A stretch of 5,573 nt of DNA from PHAA01 sp034678805 (GTDB lineage: Bacteria > Bacillota > Syntrophomonadia > Syntrophomonadales > Syntrophomonadaceae): positions 1-5,573 of the forward strand of contig JAXDBN010000036.1 in the NCBI GenBank assembly GCA_034678805.1. Direction: 5' to 3'. The position numbers and the translations under genes were made by a program. Each line of letters begins with the position of its first letter. Position 1 is the stretch's first letter. The notes below the pieces were generated by a model. It saw only the letters and a program-made list of their open reading frames with translations, did not search any database and had not been told where the DNA came from. Shown here one piece after another: positions 4,558 through 5,573 of the stretch.

Positions 4558-5415
4558 GTGGATAGTCAGGTGGTTGTTAAAGCCCCCGCTAAAATAAACC
4601 TGACCCTTAGAGTGGTCGCAAAAAGAATAGACGGCTATCACGAACTGGAAACAGTTATGCAGCAAATAAATCTTTGTGACCTGGTATATATAGCTACTAT
4701 CGGTGAAGAAATCATTGTAAGCAGTAATAGTGATGATATCCCCCATAACGAAAGTAACCTAGCTTATAAGGCCGCACATTTACTTTGTGAACGATTTGCT
4801 ATAAAATTGGGTCTGCAAATATACATAGATAAAAAAATCCCGGTAGGGGCTGGATTAGCTGGAGGGAGTGCGAATGCTGCTGCTGTATTGCAGGGCATTA
4901 ATAAATTATGTGACCTCCAACTGAGTAATGAGGAGCTTCTGGAATTAGGCCTGCAATTAGGATCAGATGTACCATTCTGTTTACTGGGGGGAACGGCATT
5001 AGCCCGGGGACGGGGTGAGATACTTACGCCGATGCCTACAGGTCCGCGTTTGGAAATGGTATTGGTAAAACCCCCATTCCAGCTCTCCACTGCGGAGGTA
5101 TTCCGTGACCTGCGAGTAGAGGAGATTCATGATTCATCTGATAATACAGCCTTTTTTGAAGCTTGGTTAAGATGTGATATTATTGAGTTAATTGCACAGA
5201 TGAAAAACGATCTGGAAACAGTCAGCATGAGTAAATGCCCGGATATATTAATCATAAAAAACAGGCTTAATGACCTAGGGGCTATGCATTCGCTAATGTC
5301 AGGCAGCGGGCCTAGTGTAGTAGGATTTTTCAGCAGCCATGAGGCAGCAGCTCAGGCATGGCAGGCCATAAAAGGTATCTATAGCGAGTCATTCCTGGTT
5401 TCAACTTATCTTTAG
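4558..5415 (+). CDS. ispE: 4-diphosphocytidyl-2-C-methyl-D-erythritol kinase
   Basis: IspE phosphorylates the 2-hydroxyl of CDP-methylerythritol with ATP, a cytoplasmic step of the MEP pathway to isopentenyl diphosphate, which feeds undecaprenyl phosphate and quinone synthesis. This 285-residue GHMP-superfamily kinase has the expected length. KAPAKINL at residues 8-15 includes Lys12, matching catalytic Lys10 of the E. coli enzyme. DGYHEL at 25-30 is the substrate-side motif. PVGAGLAGGSANAAAVL at 95-111 is the glycine-rich ATP-binding loop. GSDVPF at 135-140 carries the catalytic Asp137, and MSGSGPSVVGFF at 247-258 is the third GHMP motif. All key residues are present. The GTG start gives the usual short N-terminus. 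It lies in the veg-to-ispE order known from spore formers, and a GntR-type gene starts 20 bases after its stop, probably in the same transcript. Confidence 0.97.
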   Translation: MDSQVVVKAPAKINLTLRVVAKRIDGYHELETVMQQINLCDLVYIATIGEEIIVSSNSDDIPHNESNLAYKAAHLLCERFAIKLGLQIYIDKKIPVGAGLAGGSANAAAVLQGINKLCDLQLSNEELLELGLQLGSDVPFCLLGGTALARGRGEILTPMPTGPRLEMVLVKPPFQLSTAEVFRDLRVEEIHDSSDNTAFFEAWLRCDIIELIAQMKNDLETVSMSKCPDILIIKNRLNDLGAMHSLMSGSGPSVVGFFSSHEAAAQAWQAIKGIYSESFLVSTYL

Positions 5416-5435
5416 AAATAGAGGTGATACAAATA

Positions 5436-5573
5436 ATGCCGGAAAAACGTTTAATTCCTGTTGACCTGGACTCTTACAAACCTTTACGCGAACTAGTATT
5501 AGACGCTATTCGAACTGCCATTATGAACGGAACCCTGCAACCGCGAGAAAGACTAATGGAACTACAGTTAGCA
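5436..5573 (+). CDS. GntR-family transcriptional regulator (FadR/FCD type), partial
   Basis: The first 46 codons of a gene cut by the window end. After MPEKRLIPVDLDSYKP, the segment LRELVLDAIRTAIMNGTL at residues 17-34 and the following QPRERLMELQLA at 35-46 match the start of the GntR winged-helix domain, in which members usually read P(L)RE-V-AIR-AI-G-L-PG-RL-E-LA. This spacing is typical of the FadR subfamily, whose C-terminal FCD domain binds acyl-CoA, organic acids or metals; that domain is outside the window, so the ligand is unknown. The ATG follows GAGGTGAT at 5421-5428. It is 20 bases after ispE with no terminator between them, so it is probably co-transcribed. Where Bacillus subtilis has purR after ispE, this genome has a GntR-type gene. 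Confidence 0.9.
   Translation, partial: MPEKRLIPVDLDSYKPLRELVLDAIRTAIMNGTLQPRERLMELQLA

Overview
The window looks like a chromosomal sporulation and core-metabolism locus from an endospore-forming Clostridia-class Firmicute, possibly of the Peptococcaceae (Desulfotomaculum/Pelotomaculum) type. The evidence is an intact spoIIR, a veg gene, a veg-to-ispE gene neighbourhood as in spore formers, strong GGAGG-type ribosome binding sites, frequent TTG/GTG starts and matches to sporulation sigma-factor promoters. The exact genus cannot be read from this sequence.

Layout, left to right. (1) 1-443: tandem vegetative promoters, veg, and a strong terminator. (2) 500-2181: two presumed spore-envelope genes. 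The first is a SPOCS/DUF3794-like protein with a coiled-coil tail behind a good SigE-type promoter. The second is a cysteine-rich, acidic beta-rich protein behind a possible SigK-type promoter and a leader hairpin, closed by a terminator. (3) 2283-3423: a patatin-like acyl hydrolase and a small ribbon-helix-helix regulator, ending in a perfect bidirectional terminator. (4) 3502-3689, minus strand: an overlooked 37-residue single-membrane-segment protein with an excellent ribosome binding site, a SigA-type promoter and two LexA (SOS) box-like operators. (5) 3791-4459: spoIIR with a SigF-type promoter and its own terminator. (6) 4525-5573: ispE (isoprenoid precursor synthesis), followed closely by the start of a GntR/FadR-type regulator cut by the window end.

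Most of the region fits a sporulation theme. SigF in the forespore would switch on spoIIR, whose exported product triggers SigE activation in the mother cell. SigE, and later perhaps SigK, would then drive the two coat-like genes. Veg and IspE are housekeeping neighbours. The most unusual element is the micro-membrane protein that appears to be under SOS control, divergent from spoIIR. Its size, topology and operators recall the small membrane division inhibitors induced by DNA damage in other bacteria, but it has no recognisable family. All promoter calls are consensus matches by eye.
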